Source of the DNA: Candidatus Omnitrophota bacterium
GTDB lineage: Bacteria > Hinthialibacterota > Hinthialibacteria > Hinthialibacterales > Hinthialibacteraceae
DNA length: 64,000 nucleotides
NCBI GenBank assembly: GCA_013177805.1
Contig: JABLXU010000006.1
Span: 124,001 to 188,000 of the forward strand
Direction: 5' to 3'
Part shown: one piece after another, positions 8,957 through 18,526 of the stretch
How positions within the stretch are numbered: the first letter of the stretch is position 1
Layout of the letters: each line of letters starts with the position of its first letter
The notes under the pieces: generated by a model
What the model was told of the DNA's origin: nothing
Database searches by the model: none
Seen by the model: the letters and a program-made list of their open reading frames with translations, nothing else
Translations under genes and position numbers: made by a program

Positions 8957-11947
8957 TCAATAGAGTGTCCAATCTTCCACCGGAGTGGGGAGGGATTGGA
9001 ACAAAAAGGCGCGGCGGTTGGTGACATACCATTTGAGGCGTTCCACCTCTTGGGGGTAATTCCAATTGGCTTGAGAGCCGTGAATCTGCTTGTCCCAGGG
9101 GACTTCATCGTGGATCAAGGCATCTTGTTCGTCGATCCGCGCGAACTGGCGTTCCTCGGTGAAGACGGTTTGGAGGAATTCGCGCATGCGGTTGTAGTAC
9201 ATGTTCAAAAACCGGTTTTCGCGCAGAAACCGGTTTTGCACATAATTCCACCAGTCCGAGCTGAGGGTGGGAGCGGGATAGCCCTTGATGCCCGTCAGGA
9301 TGTGCTGGTTGTAGTAGATGTTCCAATCGGCGAATTCGCCCCAGGTACGATCCAGGTCCCAGGGGAAAAATTCCCACTTGCCCGCGCCGGCCGTGTCCTG
9401 GAAGGCCAAATGGTTCTTGGTCAGATGATCCCAGTTGGAAATGCAGGCATTGACCACCAGGTAATCAACGTACGATTCGATGTTGAAATGCTGGATGAAA
9501 TAATCGTACACCGCCTCATCCGGAATCCGGTTGATGTCCTCAATCATGCGGATCAGCGCGTCGTAGGGTTCGTCCCGGTTGGTCTCTTTTTCATACGTCT
9601 GGATGTACTGATTCACCGAGCCGAGGATCTGGTATTTCCCTTCGCTTTTGTAAAGACTCCCTCCCTCGCGGTGGATCCGTTCCAGAAAGCGCTCGTCGGG
9701 TTGTTCCACTTCGGTATAGAGGCCGAAGGGGCCGCCATTCAGTTGCATCCACACGAACCGCGCCTGACAGGCGGGATTGGCGGAATCGGCGAAGAGATCG
9801 TAGGACAATTTCTCGCGCATGTAGGCCCGGTCGTGGTAGTTGGAATTGAGATTGATCGTGCGTTGGCCGTTGTAGTACCGTCCCTTGTTGAAACGGATCT
9901 TCCAGTTTTTCTTCGGCCAGGAGCGGGCCCAGGCTCCCCGGTAGCGCACGTGGATCCGGTCGTACACCTCGCCGTCCATGGCCACAATCCCTTCCACCAT
10001 GACATCCGAGTTAGGATTGCGGTTCAGCTGCCGAATGAGTTCCGGGGCTACAAATAAGAAATAGATGGGCAGATCGGTATTTACTTCCCCATCGTACACA
10101 AAATACCCGTGGCGGGGGGTTGGTTCATTGGGCCGGGGGGTGATGGTGAGGCGTCCCAGTTCATCGGCAGCCCGGATCGTGAACAAAACCGGGGTCTGAG
10201 ACGGCTGCGGCGGCAATAGCGCGGCAAAGAGGTTGTCGCCGGGCAGGCGGTCCGGGAAAGCTCCATCATCCCGCATGGGCAACGCCCGGGTGGATTGATT
10301 CACGGTATATTCCAGAGTGACCGAGCGGAGCGGCGCGCCGCTGCTGATCCGCGCTTCGAGAATCACGGACTCCTGAGACGTGGGCTGTTGGGGATTCCAC
10401 GTAATTTCTTCGAAGAACGGGGGCAGGATCTCTTGCCATACCGGATTGCGGAATCCGGGGGAGCCTTCGCCGCCGAGCAGGATTTCGGTCTGGGGACCGC
10501 CTTCCAATCCGGCCAGTAAGGTGGTGTTGCCCTGTCCCGCCCGCACCCAGAATTGAAGGTGACAGGTTTGCCCGGGAGCCATCCCGGGAATGACTTGATA
10601 AACCCCCTGCCCCAATCCGCCGGAGACCTCCCGGATCAGCCGCAAAGCCCGGCGTCCGGAAAAGGATTGCTCCGTGCTGGCGGAGCTGTTGACGTATTCG
10701 GCGCTGCTCTGCCAGTCCTGCAAAGTAGATTCAAAAGAACCATTCAACACCAGATTGGGCGAAGCGGAGGCGCTCGGCACGGCCACCGCCCAGTCGGTCA
10801 CTTGGATGCCCACGGTCTCGGCCCCGTCGGCATAAATCAGGGTGATGGTATCGTAGAGGGTTTGCGCGTTCACGGCAGTGGCCAGCAAATGCACCAAGTT
10901 GTAATTCCCTGCCGGTATGTCGATTCTCTGCCCTTGGGACCGGATGGCGTTGTTTTTCCCATCGTCGTAAGGCCCGAGTTTCCACCAGGTGTGTGGATTT
11001 CCCATATCGGATGTCACGATCCCATCGGAGGGCAGCAGTTCCGCGGCATAGGTCGCGCCTCCTCCATCCAGGTTGCCATCGCGCCGGTTGTCCGGCCACG
11101 AAATGCCGTCGGTATCGAAATAGGGGGATAAATCCACCGAAACCAGATCCGTGCCCGCTTGCGCGGTGAGGCCGAAGACGAAAATCCGCGATTCCAAGGA
11201 CAGTTTGACGGCCTGAAGTTCCCGCGCGGGATTGGCGTAAACCGGCACATGAGAAAAGTGCATGTCCAGGCCCTGGTCGCCACCCGGCACATGCCGGTAA
11301 TTCATGGGCCACACGGCTTGTTCCGCCTGCAAGCCGCCGATTTCCGTGAGTTGCACATCATCGATCCAGGCTTCGCCGGGTTCCTGCAAGGCGAAGAAAA
11401 CCCGGGAGCCCCCGGCGGTCCCCTCCAGATCGACGCGGGTCCAATCCACGATGCCCTGGGTGGTGGCCCAATTGCGGGCGGCGTTGTTGTCCAGGAAAGG
11501 GTTGATACATTCCAGGGAAGGTCCCATTTCGTCCGCGGCCACCGGCCAAGGGAACGAATCGGCATAGGTGACTTCATCCACCAGAATTCCTCGCGCGTTG
11601 CTAAGCGCGATCCGTTCACCGCTGTTGCTCAGTTCGCCGAGGTAGTTGCCGGTCACGTTGTGGATACCGTATTTCCCGCGGATGCGAGCCTGGTCCGATG
11701 CGACCACGAGGTACGAATCCGGCTCCAAAATGGTGGCGGGAGGAAACGTAAACCGGATGCCATCCGAGAAATACCAGCCGCTTAGATCGACCGGAGAGGA
11801 ACCCCGGTTGTACAGTTCGATATATTCTTCGGAGGGCCTGTCGCTGGCAGGATGATACATGATCTCATTGATCACGATGTCCGAATCATCCGCCAAGCCC
11901 TCGACAACCAGTAGCCCCATCAGCAAGAAGAGCCGGAAAAAAATCAT
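8957..11947 (-). CDS. Secreted lamin-tail domain + CotH-type protein
   Basis: A 996-residue exported protein. The start is taken at the ATG at 11947, which opens directly into a signal peptide (MIFFRLFLLMGLLVVEG); an in-frame GTG at 11995 is less likely. Residues of about 20-125 form a lamin-tail domain (DIVINEIMYHPASD ... EEYIELYNRGSSPVDLSGWYFSDG). A central region contains carbohydrate-binding-like sandwich segments. From about residue 620 to 930 comes a CotH domain, with RYRGAWARSWPKKNWKIRF, a conserved 'NSNYHDRAYMREKLSYDLF' segment and FFPWDLDRTWG. CotH proteins include spore-coat kinases, but LTD-CotH proteins of environmental bacteria are extracellular with unknown substrates. The last residues are TPVEDWTLY, the shared tail. 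Confidence 0.87.
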   Translation of the reverse strand: MIFFRLFLLMGLLVVEGLADDSDIVINEIMYHPASDRPSEEYIELYNRGSSPVDLSGWYFSDGIRFTFPPATILEPDSYLVVASDQARIRGKYGIHNVTGNYLGELSNSGERIALSNARGILVDEVTYADSFPWPVAADEMGPSLECINPFLDNNAARNWATTQGIVDWTRVDLEGTAGGSRVFFALQEPGEAWIDDVQLTEIGGLQAEQAVWPMNYRHVPGGDQGLDMHFSHVPVYANPARELQAVKLSLESRIFVFGLTAQAGTDLVSVDLSPYFDTDGISWPDNRRDGNLDGGGATYAAELLPSDGIVTSDMGNPHTWWKLGPYDDGKNNAIRSQGQRIDIPAGNYNLVHLLATAVNAQTLYDTITLIYADGAETVGIQVTDWAVAVPSASASPNLVLNGSFESTLQDWQSSAEYVNSSASTEQSFSGRRALRLIREVSGGLGQGVYQVIPGMAPGQTCHLQFWVRAGQGNTTLLAGLEGGPQTEILLGGEGSPGFRNPVWQEILPPFFEEITWNPQQPTSQESVILEARISSGAPLRSVTLEYTVNQSTRALPMRDDGAFPDRLPGDNLFAALLPPQPSQTPVLFTIRAADELGRLTITPRPNEPTPRHGYFVYDGEVNTDLPIYFLFVAPELIRQLNRNPNSDVMVEGIVAMDGEVYDRIHVRYRGAWARSWPKKNWKIRFNKGRYYNGQRTINLNSNYHDRAYMREKLSYDLFADSANPACQARFVWMQLNGGPFGLYTEVEQPDERFLERIHREGGSLYKSEGKYQILGSVNQYIQTYEKETNRDEPYDALIRMIEDINRIPDEAVYDYFIQHFNIESYVDYLVVNACISNWDHLTKNHLAFQDTAGAGKWEFFPWDLDRTWGEFADWNIYYNQHILTGIKGYPAPTLSSDWWNYVQNRFLRENRFLNMYYNRMREFLQTVFTEERQFARIDEQDALIHDEVPWDKQIHGSQANWNYPQEVERLKWYVTNRRAFLFQSLPTPVEDWTLY

Positions 11948-12355
11948 GAGATTGAATTTTACTTTCCACAGGGATGTCACTTCAAAAAGAGTCACTATTT
12001 ACTCGATTCCAGAAAACGGGTGAATGTCGCCCTTTTAAGGCAATCCTCACCCTTTCCCACTCCCGAGGGAGAGGGAATCGTTTCGCGTTTCCAGCCGTGG
12101 TCCTGCCACGAATCCCCCACGGAAATAGTGCTGCGTTTGGATAAATAGATACCTCAATGAATATAGTGAAAAATATCGAAAATGACAGATTGAATCCAGA
12201 CCTCCAAGTCCTCATCCGCCATGGCTTAACCAGACAAATACCCCATCGGAAGATCCGGAAATCCCATTCGCTTCATTGAGAACCGCTGCCATCAATGGTA
12301 AGCTGGAGGAAAAATCGTATTGCCGAGTTTTGCCGATTTGCCGGGAGGAACAAAC
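11948..12355. other. Divergent intergenic region between CotH and larA-like genes
   Basis: These 408 bases contain one REP-like palindrome (12054-12077) and the larA-like ribosome binding site (12343-12348). The rest is AT-richer than the genes and presumably holds both promoters. I found no RNA gene or short coding frame. Confidence 0.5.
12054..12077. repeat. REP-like CCCTCTCCC palindrome, copy 1
   Basis: The arms TTCCC-a-CTCCC and GGGAG-a-GGGAA are separated by GA, forming an imperfect inverted repeat of ten pairs. The same core recurs at 14396, 23184, 53609 and 61206, always between genes. Confidence 0.6.
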
Positions 12356-13675
12356 ATGGATTTACGGCTGGCTTACGGAAAGAAAGGACTGGATATTCAG
12401 GTCCCGGACCGCAACCTGGCGGGCGTCATGCATATGCGCGCGGCCGATCCGCTTGCGGATCCCGGGAAAGCGATCGAAGAATCGCTGCGCCGGCCGATTC
12501 AAAGCCGGCCGTTGCCGGAAATCGCCCGGGGCCGCTCGTCCGCCGTGGTGGTGATCTCCGATATCACCCGGCCAGTGCCCAATCCCCTCCTGCTTCCCCC
12601 TATTTTGCGCACCATCGAGGAGGCCGGGGTGCCGCACGAGAAGATCACTATTCTCATCGCCACTGGCATTCACCGCCCCAACCTGGGGGATGAACTCACC
12701 GAGCTGGTAGGCGCCTCCATCGCGGAAAACTATACGGTGGTCAACCATTATTCCGAAGATCCCGAAACCAACGCCTACGTGGGTGAAATCGGGGGGGGCA
12801 TTCCCGTTTATCTCGACAAAACGTTCCTCGAGGCCGATCTGAAAATCCTCACCGGCCTGGTCGAGCTGCACTTGATGGCCGGCTTCTCGGGCGGACGCAA
12901 GGCCGTGCTGCCGGGCATCGTAACGCTCGAGACGATGAAGCACATGCACGGCTACCGCATGCTACAGCAGGACAGCACCTACAACGGCCGGTTGAAGGGC
13001 AATCCCTTCCACGAGGCGGGAGTCGCGATCGCGCGGCAAGTGGGGGTGGATTTCATCGCCAATGTCACCCTGAATGAAAAACGCGAAATCACCGGCGTAT
13101 TCAGCGGCGATCTCGAGGCCGCCCACGAGAAAGCCTGCGAACTCGTGGCGCAGTGCGCCATGATCCCCATCGAGGAGGAAGTGGACATCGTCATCACCAC
13201 CGGCGGCGGCTACCCTCTCGACAAAACCCTCTATCAGTCCATCAAAGGCTTCGTGGCGGCCTTGGAAGCAGTCAAGCCGGGGGGAACCGTGATTCTAGCG
13301 GCGCGCAACGAGGAAGGCGGCGGCAGCCACGAGTTCGTCTCCCTGCTCCGCCAACTCGAAGATCCCATGCATTTCTACCGGCTTGTTCAGGAACCGAACT
13401 ACATCGCCAAGGACCAGTGGATGATTCAAGAACTGGTCAACGGCCTGCACCACTGTGAATTGCTCTATTTCTCCGAGGGGATCAGCCCTAACGACATGCA
13501 CGAATTCCTGCTCACGCCCATCACCTCGGTGGAAGAGGGCATCGAGCAGGCCCTGCGGCGTCACGGCCCGGACGCCAAGATCCTGGTCATGCCCGAAGGC
13601 CCCTATGTCATGCCCAAACTGCGGCATTTGAAGAAGAAGATGTACTCGTGGCAAACCGATGCCGCGGCGGTATGA
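12356..13675 (+). CDS. LarA-like nickel-dependent lactate racemase family protein (DUF2088)
   Basis: A 439-residue LarA-type protein. LarA enzymes use a nickel-pincer nucleotide to racemise lactate or other 2-hydroxyacids. Family signatures are visible: VVVISDITRPVPN near residue 60, ATGIHRPN followed by LGDELTELVG near 100-115, the FSGGRKAVLPGI segment near 170-185 that carries the cofactor-linked lysine in LarA, and a histidine-rich HMHGYR just after. The ATG at 12356 is preferred to 12320 because GGGAGG lies just upstream. No larB, larC or larE pincer-synthesis genes are in this window, so they must be elsewhere if the enzyme is active. A nitroreductase follows 56 bases downstream on the same strand. 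Confidence 0.85.
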   Translation: MDLRLAYGKKGLDIQVPDRNLAGVMHMRAADPLADPGKAIEESLRRPIQSRPLPEIARGRSSAVVVISDITRPVPNPLLLPPILRTIEEAGVPHEKITILIATGIHRPNLGDELTELVGASIAENYTVVNHYSEDPETNAYVGEIGGGIPVYLDKTFLEADLKILTGLVELHLMAGFSGGRKAVLPGIVTLETMKHMHGYRMLQQDSTYNGRLKGNPFHEAGVAIARQVGVDFIANVTLNEKREITGVFSGDLEAAHEKACELVAQCAMIPIEEEVDIVITTGGGYPLDKTLYQSIKGFVAALEAVKPGGTVILAARNEEGGGSHEFVSLLRQLEDPMHFYRLVQEPNYIAKDQWMIQELVNGLHHCELLYFSEGISPNDMHEFLLTPITSVEEGIEQALRRHGPDAKILVMPEGPYVMPKLRHLKKKMYSWQTDAAAV

Positions 13676-13731
13676 AAGATTGGAAGTGGATTGGCATGGG
13701 CTTTAACTCCCTGGGAGGAAGGAGGTTTGCT

Positions 13732-14319
13732 ATGATCGAAGCCAAAACCATCCGGAAGGCTGAATATCCCGTCGATGACCTATTCATCAACCGCTGGTCA
13801 CCCCGGGCCATGTCCGGGGAAGCCATCTCCCGCGATGAGTTGATGTCCCTCTTCGAAGCCGCGCGCTGGGCTCCATCCAGCTTCAACAACCAGCCCTGGC
13901 GGTTCCTGTACGCATCGCGGGATACGCCGGAGTGGAATTTGTTTTTCGATCTTCTGGTCGAATTCAATCAAAGTTGGACAAAAAACGCGGCCGTCCTCGT
14001 CGTCATTGTCTCCAAGAAAAATTTCGATCACAACGGCCAGCCTTCCCTCACCCATTCGTTCGATGCCGGAGCGGCCTGGGCCAGCCTGGCGCTGCAAGGT
14101 TTCAAGAACGGCCTGGTGGTGCACGGCATGCAGGGATTCGATTACGACAAAGCCAAGACGGTTTTGAACATCCCCGATGACTATCAGGTGGAAGCCATGG
14201 CCGCTATCGGCAAACCCGGCCGGAAGGAAGACTTGCCGGATGCCCTGCGTGAACGCGAAACGCCGTCTTCCCGCAAGCCACTGGCGGAAATTGTGCGGGA
14301 AGGAAAATTCCAAAAATAA
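13732..14319 (+). CDS. Nitroreductase family flavoprotein
   Basis: A 195-residue FMN-dependent NAD(P)H nitroreductase-like protein, predicted cytosolic. The FMN-binding pattern RWSPRAMSG ... AARWAPSSFNNQPWRF at residues of about 20-65 is characteristic, and a C-terminal 'AAIGKPG' motif is also typical of the family. The start is the ATG at 13732, preceded by GGAGG; a longer frame from 13648 overlaps the upstream gene and lacks a site. It sits 56 bases after the larA-like gene and may share its transcript. The physiological substrate is unknown. Confidence 0.9.
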   Translation: MIEAKTIRKAEYPVDDLFINRWSPRAMSGEAISRDELMSLFEAARWAPSSFNNQPWRFLYASRDTPEWNLFFDLLVEFNQSWTKNAAVLVVIVSKKNFDHNGQPSLTHSFDAGAAWASLALQGFKNGLVVHGMQGFDYDKAKTVLNIPDDYQVEAMAAIGKPGRKEDLPDALRERETPSSRKPLAEIVREGKFQK

Positions 14320-14364
14320 ATCCACCGTATCTGTTTTACGAATTGCAGAGGAAGGATTGTTTTC

Positions 14365-14384
14365 GCCCTTTCAGGGCTTCTCTT
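14365..14384 (+). terminator. Weak terminator after the nitroreductase gene
   Basis: GCCCT-ttc-AGGGC (14365-14377) followed by TTCTCTT. The stem is only five pairs, so the call is tentative. Confidence 0.3.
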
Positions 14385-14395
14385 ACCCGGACCGT

Positions 14396-14415
14396 CTCCC
14401 AGAGGGAGAGGGAAG
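14396..14415. repeat. REP-like CCCTCTCCC palindrome, copy 2
   Basis: CTCCC-aga-GGGAG followed by AGGGAA, preceded by a TCTTACCCGG lead-in. It shares the core with the copies at 12054, 23184, 53609 and 61206. Confidence 0.6.
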
Positions 14416-14502
14416 AGGTACGCGTCACCGTCTCTCCCAACATACTGGGTCATCGCAGATAAGATGAAAAATCGATAAAATTTGCCTCAACGAAACCATG
14501 GT

Positions 14503-15999
14503 TCAATTCCCCCCGGGTTTGTCTGCCATGGCCTTGCTGATTTGCTGAATTAATCCACTCCCGTGCACATCGTCCCGGATGATTTTCCCCCGCGGATCAA
14601 TCAGAAAACCCGCCGGAATTTCCTTCACGCCGAACGCTTGCGGCAGCGCGTGCTCCAAGCCATCCACCTGAGCCTGAATCCAGTCCATCTGGTTGGATTC
14701 TATGAATTTCCGCAAGGCCTCCCGGCCGGCGTCCTTATCAATATTGACACTGATTAAGACCAAATTCTTTTGGCCTTGGAACCTCCCCCAGGCTTGGCGG
14801 TAGTAGGGCAGTTCCTGCAAACTCGGGGTAGAAGCCATGGACCAGAAATGAATCACTACCACAGAACCCCGGAAACTTTCCAACCGCAACGCCGGGCCAT
14901 CCAGAGTGGGAATTTCGAGGGACGAAACCGGGCTGCCGGAGGCGGAAACGGTGACATTGACCTCGATTTTTCCCAAGTCATGCGGCGGAGAGGAATCTCC
15001 CTCGGGAATGGTGATCTTGCGGATCGATTCTCCCAGCTTATTCACGGACCGGCGGCGCAGCGCGTCCGGCTCGAATAACGACACGACCAACGTGTATGTA
15101 CCCGGCAGGATGCCCTCCACCTGAAACGATCCGTCCGGCCGGGTGTCGAAATAATACCGCCGGTCCGCGCGGAAATGAGCCTTGCCCCCGCCGGTGTGGA
15201 TCCACTGGTCGAACCAGGCGTTCTGCGCGTCCCGGCCTTGGGCCGCCACCTCGGGCGGGTAAGGAATCTCGCCCTGATCCCGGAACAGCATCCCCATGCC
15301 GGTTATGGGATTGATGCCCGCGTCACCGGCCGGCGCGATCGTCCCCGTGATCGCGCGCCCCTCGGCTGGTATCTCCGCCCGCAAGGTTTGATTGGGGAAC
15401 ACAGCAAACGGATAAGCGTGGCTGTCGAATTCCATGAAATACACTTTTTTCTTGAAGCCGATGCGCACCTCGCCGGGAATCACGCGGGAGAACACAAACC
15501 GCCCTTGCGCGTCGGTGAGCGTAGTGTACCGGGCAGGGAAATTCGTTTGATAGGGAGGCTCGTAGTTCAATACTACGGTAGCCGACGGCATGATCTGCGT
15601 TCCTATCCGGAATACGCCTTCCACCCGGCCCCAGGGTTGCAACGCGATTGGATTATTCTTATTTAGATCGTCGTGTGAGAGGTCCGCGTACCCTTGTTCA
15701 TGCAGCACAAACAAACGGAATTCCGTCTCCCGGAAATCCGGAAACACGAAACGCCCATCCATGCCGGTTTGGGCTGTGACCGCTCCGGGGCTGAATTTCT
15801 CTCCGTTGATCAACCAGGCGCGCTTGGATCGGGCCGATACCGCCACCCGCGCTCCCTCGATGGGCTTGCCGCCCAGCATAACGATTCCGGAAAGCCCCCC
15901 GCTCCCATCGCCGGCCGGGGCTATCAGCGCGGCGCCCAGGAACACAAGCATCCCCGCCGCGTGGAATACTACCTTACTGACGTCCCTGCTGGTTTTCAT
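14503..15999 (-). CDS. Exported carboxypeptidase-regulatory/thioredoxin-like fusion lacking redox cysteines
   Basis: A 498-residue protein. The start at 15999 is chosen for its GGGAG site; an ATG eight codons upstream is possible. After a signal peptide or anchor (VVFHAAGMLVFLGAALIAPAG) come two or three carboxypeptidase-regulatory-like beta domains, with SGIVMLGGKPIEGARV at about 37 and 'DGRFVFPDF', 'QGRFVFSRVIPGE' and 'DGSFQVEGILPGTY' strand signatures. The C-terminal 150 residues form a TlpA/AhpC-TSA redoxin fold (SVVVIHFWSMASTPSLQELP ... IPAGFLIDPRGKIIRD). The usual W-C-x-x-C active site reads W-S-M-A-S, so no catalytic disulfide is possible. It may bind partners or substrate rather than reduce disulfides. 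The gene is separate from acs by a terminator. Confidence 0.82.
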   Translation of the reverse strand: MKTSRDVSKVVFHAAGMLVFLGAALIAPAGDGSGGLSGIVMLGGKPIEGARVAVSARSKRAWLINGEKFSPGAVTAQTGMDGRFVFPDFRETEFRLFVLHEQGYADLSHDDLNKNNPIALQPWGRVEGVFRIGTQIMPSATVVLNYEPPYQTNFPARYTTLTDAQGRFVFSRVIPGEVRIGFKKKVYFMEFDSHAYPFAVFPNQTLRAEIPAEGRAITGTIAPAGDAGINPITGMGMLFRDQGEIPYPPEVAAQGRDAQNAWFDQWIHTGGGKAHFRADRRYYFDTRPDGSFQVEGILPGTYTLVVSLFEPDALRRRSVNKLGESIRKITIPEGDSSPPHDLGKIEVNVTVSASGSPVSSLEIPTLDGPALRLESFRGSVVVIHFWSMASTPSLQELPYYRQAWGRFQGQKNLVLISVNIDKDAGREALRKFIESNQMDWIQAQVDGLEHALPQAFGVKEIPAGFLIDPRGKIIRDDVHGSGLIQQISKAMADKPGGN

Positions 16000-16359
16000 T
16001 CTTCCGTCTCCCGTCCCCGGCATGCAGGATGCTCCGGTCTACGGTTCCTCCCGGGACCGGACCGGATCGATCCATAATTATAAAGAGACTGGGAAGATGA
16101 GGAATGGTGGAGGGAGAGGGCAAAACCGCAGCGTACTCCGGACGATTCGGCAAATCACTATGGGGACACCGCCCTCCAATCCAATCCGGACATATGGCGG
16201 GAAGCGATTGCTGGCGCAGCAGCGGGACCCGGAAGTATTCCCACGGAAGTGGCGGTACGGCGAGGGAGAGATGAGTACGAAGAAAATAAAACCCCGGCAG
16301 CGGTACTCTCCACTTCCGGGGGAGTTGATAAGTGAGGAATGTAATAATCACCAGGCGGT
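16000..16359. other. Intergenic region between acs stop and redoxin-like start
   Basis: These 360 bases hold the acs terminator (16282-16322) and a separate inverted pair, CGGAAGTGG (16244-16252) with CCACTTCCG (16310-16318). They presumably also hold the promoter of the minus-strand redoxin-like gene. Several open frames here are short and lack start sites; none is called. Confidence 0.45.
16282..16322 (-). terminator. Rho-independent terminator of acs
   Basis: On the minus strand CCCCGG pairs with CCGGGG (16316-16321 with 16292-16297), followed by TTTTATTTT. It lies about 40 bases downstream of the acs stop at 16360. Confidence 0.65.
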
Positions 16360-18336
16360 TTATGCCCCGTACTCCTCTTCATACGTCCGTTGCAATTGGG
16401 CGACCACGCTGGCGTCCGCGAGGGTGGACGTGTCGCCCAAGGCCTTCCCCTCGGCGATGTCGCGCAGCAGCCGCCGCATGATTTTCCCGCTGCGGGTTTT
16501 GGGCAGTTCAGCGGAAAAAATGATCTTGTCCGGACGGGCGATCGCGCCGATCTTGTCCACCACGTGATCCTTCAACGCCTGTTCCATGCTGATATCCGGC
16601 GCATACCCTTCCTTGAGAGTGACGAACGCGGCGATGGCCTGGCCTTTGATGTCATGATGAATGCCGATCACCGCGGCTTCAGCGGTGGCTTCGTGGTCCA
16701 CTACGGCGCTCTCCACTTCCATGGTGGAAATCCGGTGGCCGGACACGTTCATCACGTCATCCACCCGGCCCAATACCCAGAAATAGCCGTCTTCGTCGCG
16801 TTTGGCGCCATCCCCGGTGAAATAGATGTTCTTGTATTTACTCCAATATTGCTGTTCATACCGTTCGGCATCGCCATAGATCCCCCGCAGCATGGCCGGC
16901 CAAGGGGATTTCAGGACCAGGTAACCTCCACCGGACTCCACCCGTTGGCCGTCTTCCGAGAAGATGTCGGCTTCGATTCCCGGGAAAGGCACGGTGGCCG
17001 AACCGGGTTTGAGGTGGGTGACGCCCGGGAGGGGGGAGATCATGATCGCCCCCGTCTCGGTCTGCCACCACGTATCGACGATGGGGCACCGGCCGCCGCC
17101 GATATGTTCATGATACCACATCCACGCTTCCGGATTGATCGGTTCGCCCACGGTGCCTAGCAGGCGGAGGGTGCTCAGGTCATGTTTAGCCGGCCATTCG
17201 TCACCCCATTTCATGAAAGACCGGATGGCGGTGGGCGCGGTGTAGAAGATGGTGACCCCGTATTTTTCGATCAATTCCCAGAAGCGGTCGCGGTCGGGCC
17301 AGTCGGGGGCCCCTTCGTAAATCACTTGAGTGGCTCCGTTGATCATCGGGCCGTAGAGAACATACGAATGGCCGGTCACCCAGCCGATGTCGGCCGTGCA
17401 CCAGAACACGTCGTGGGGTTTCATGTCGAATACATACTTTGTGGTCGCCGCCACGCCGGTCAGATAGCCGCCGGTGGTATGCACGATGCCCTTGGGTTTG
17501 CCCGTGGTTCCTGAAGTGTACAGGATATAGAGGATATCCTCCGAATCCATCGGCTCCGGTTCGCAGTACGAGGGTGCGTCCTGCATCAGGCGGTGATACC
17601 AATGGTCACGCCCTTCCTTGACATGCAAGGGAAAATCGCCCCGCTTGACAATGACCACATGCTTGATGCTCGGGGTCTCCCGCAGGGCCAGATCGGCATC
17701 GTGTTTCAAGGGCAACAGGTTGCCGCGGCGGTATCCCCCGTCGGCGGTGATCAAGATCTTGGCCTTGGCGTCGTTGATGCGGTCCCGGAGAGCGTCGGGG
17801 CTGAATCCACCGAACACCACTGAGTGAATCGCACCGATCCGCGCGCAGGCCAGGATGCCGATCACCAACTCCGGGATCATGGGCATGTAAAACGCCACCC
17901 GGTCGCCTTTTTGCACCCCCAATTTTTTCAGACAATTGGCGAATTTGTTGACATCCCGGTACATATCCCAGTAGGTCAGCGTCCGCCGGTCACCCGGTTC
18001 GCCTTCCCAAATGAAAGCAGCCTTGTTCCGCAATCCGTTTTGGACATGACGGTCCAGGCAATTGTAGCTGGCGTTCAACTTCCCCCCCACGAACCATTGG
18101 GCGTAGGGCGGGTCCCATTCCAGCACCGTATGCCATTTCTCGAACCATTCCAACTCTTCGGCCATTTGCGCCCAAAATCCCAGGCGGTCGCGGGCAGCCA
18201 GCTCATACAAAGATTGATCCTGAATATTCGCTTGCCCGGTAAATGATTTGGGTGGTTCAAACCGCCGGGCTTCTTGCAGTAACGCGTCGATTGTAATGGG
18301 TGTCTGTGTCGTTGAACTGATCATCGTCCCCATCAT
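16360..18336 (-). CDS. acs: Acetyl-CoA synthetase (AMP-forming)
   Basis: A protein of about 658 residues that converts acetate, ATP and CoA to acetyl-CoA in the cytosol. The adenylation P-loop-like motif [15 protein letters not shown] is present, as are the WWQTETG core motif and the C-terminal lysine motif [13 protein letters not shown] that is acetylated in regulated Acs enzymes. Length and the N-terminal ACAS_N segment ([19 protein letters not shown]) match true Acs. The start is ambiguous: GGGAGG is followed by three in-frame ATGs at 18336, 18333 and 18324. The gene stands alone, with its own terminator, and is divergent from the parvulin gene. A 7-bp inverted repeat sits in the shared upstream region. 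Confidence 0.95.
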   Translation of the reverse strand: MMGTMISSTTQTPITIDALLQEARRFEPPKSFTGQANIQDQSLYELAARDRLGFWAQMAEELEWFEKWHTVLEWDPPYAQWFVGGKLNASYNCLDRHVQNGLRNKAAFIWEGEPGDRRTLTYWDMYRDVNKFANCLKKLGVQKGDRVAFYMPMIPELVIGILACARIGAIHSVVFGGFSPDALRDRINDAKAKILITADGGYRRGNLLPLKHDADLALRETPSIKHVVIVKRGDFPLHVKEGRDHWYHRLMQDAPSYCEPEPMDSEDILYILYTSGTTGKPKGIVHTTGGYLTGVAATTKYVFDMKPHDVFWCTADIGWVTGHSYVLYGPMINGATQVIYEGAPDWPDRDRFWELIEKYGVTIFYTAPTAIRSFMKWGDEWPAKHDLSTLRLLGTVGEPINPEAWMWYHEHIGGGRCPIVDTWWQTETGAIMISPLPGVTHLKPGSATVPFPGIEADIFSEDGQRVESGGGYLVLKSPWPAMLRGIYGDAERYEQQYWSKYKNIYFTGDGAKRDEDGYFWVLGRVDDVMNVSGHRISTMEVESAVVDHEATAEAAVIGIHHDIKGQAIAAFVTLKEGYAPDISMEQALKDHVVDKIGAIARPDKIIFSAELPKTRSGKIMRRLLRDIAEGKALGDTSTLADASVVAQLQRTYEEEYGA

Positions 18337-18394
18337 TCCTCCCACGTGGAATTGGATTTCTGAACCAGCCCGATGCCTCCAGATAGGTTAATAG

Positions 18395-18420
18395 TTTACT
18401 ATGTTTATCTATTTAGTAAA
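18395..18420. promoter_or_regulatory. Candidate operator: TTTACTA/TAGTAAA inverted repeat
   Basis: TTTACTA (18395-18401) and TAGTAAA (18414-18420) form a perfect inverted repeat with a 12-base AT-rich spacer. It lies in the divergent region about 60 bases upstream of acs and 110 upstream of the parvulin gene. The geometry suits a dimeric regulator. The protein that binds is unknown. Confidence 0.3.
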
Positions 18421-18526
18421 ATGGTCATATTAGAATTGTTCCTGCGCCGTTCTCCTTTCCCTGGGGGATACGTTTCACATACAATAGCGTTGGGCTATCA
18501 CTGAAACCTTTGCGGAGGAACAGGAG

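Noticed and set aside
8870-10057. 395-codon plus-strand frame
   Set aside because: Antisense to the CotH domain; no domain is recognisable.
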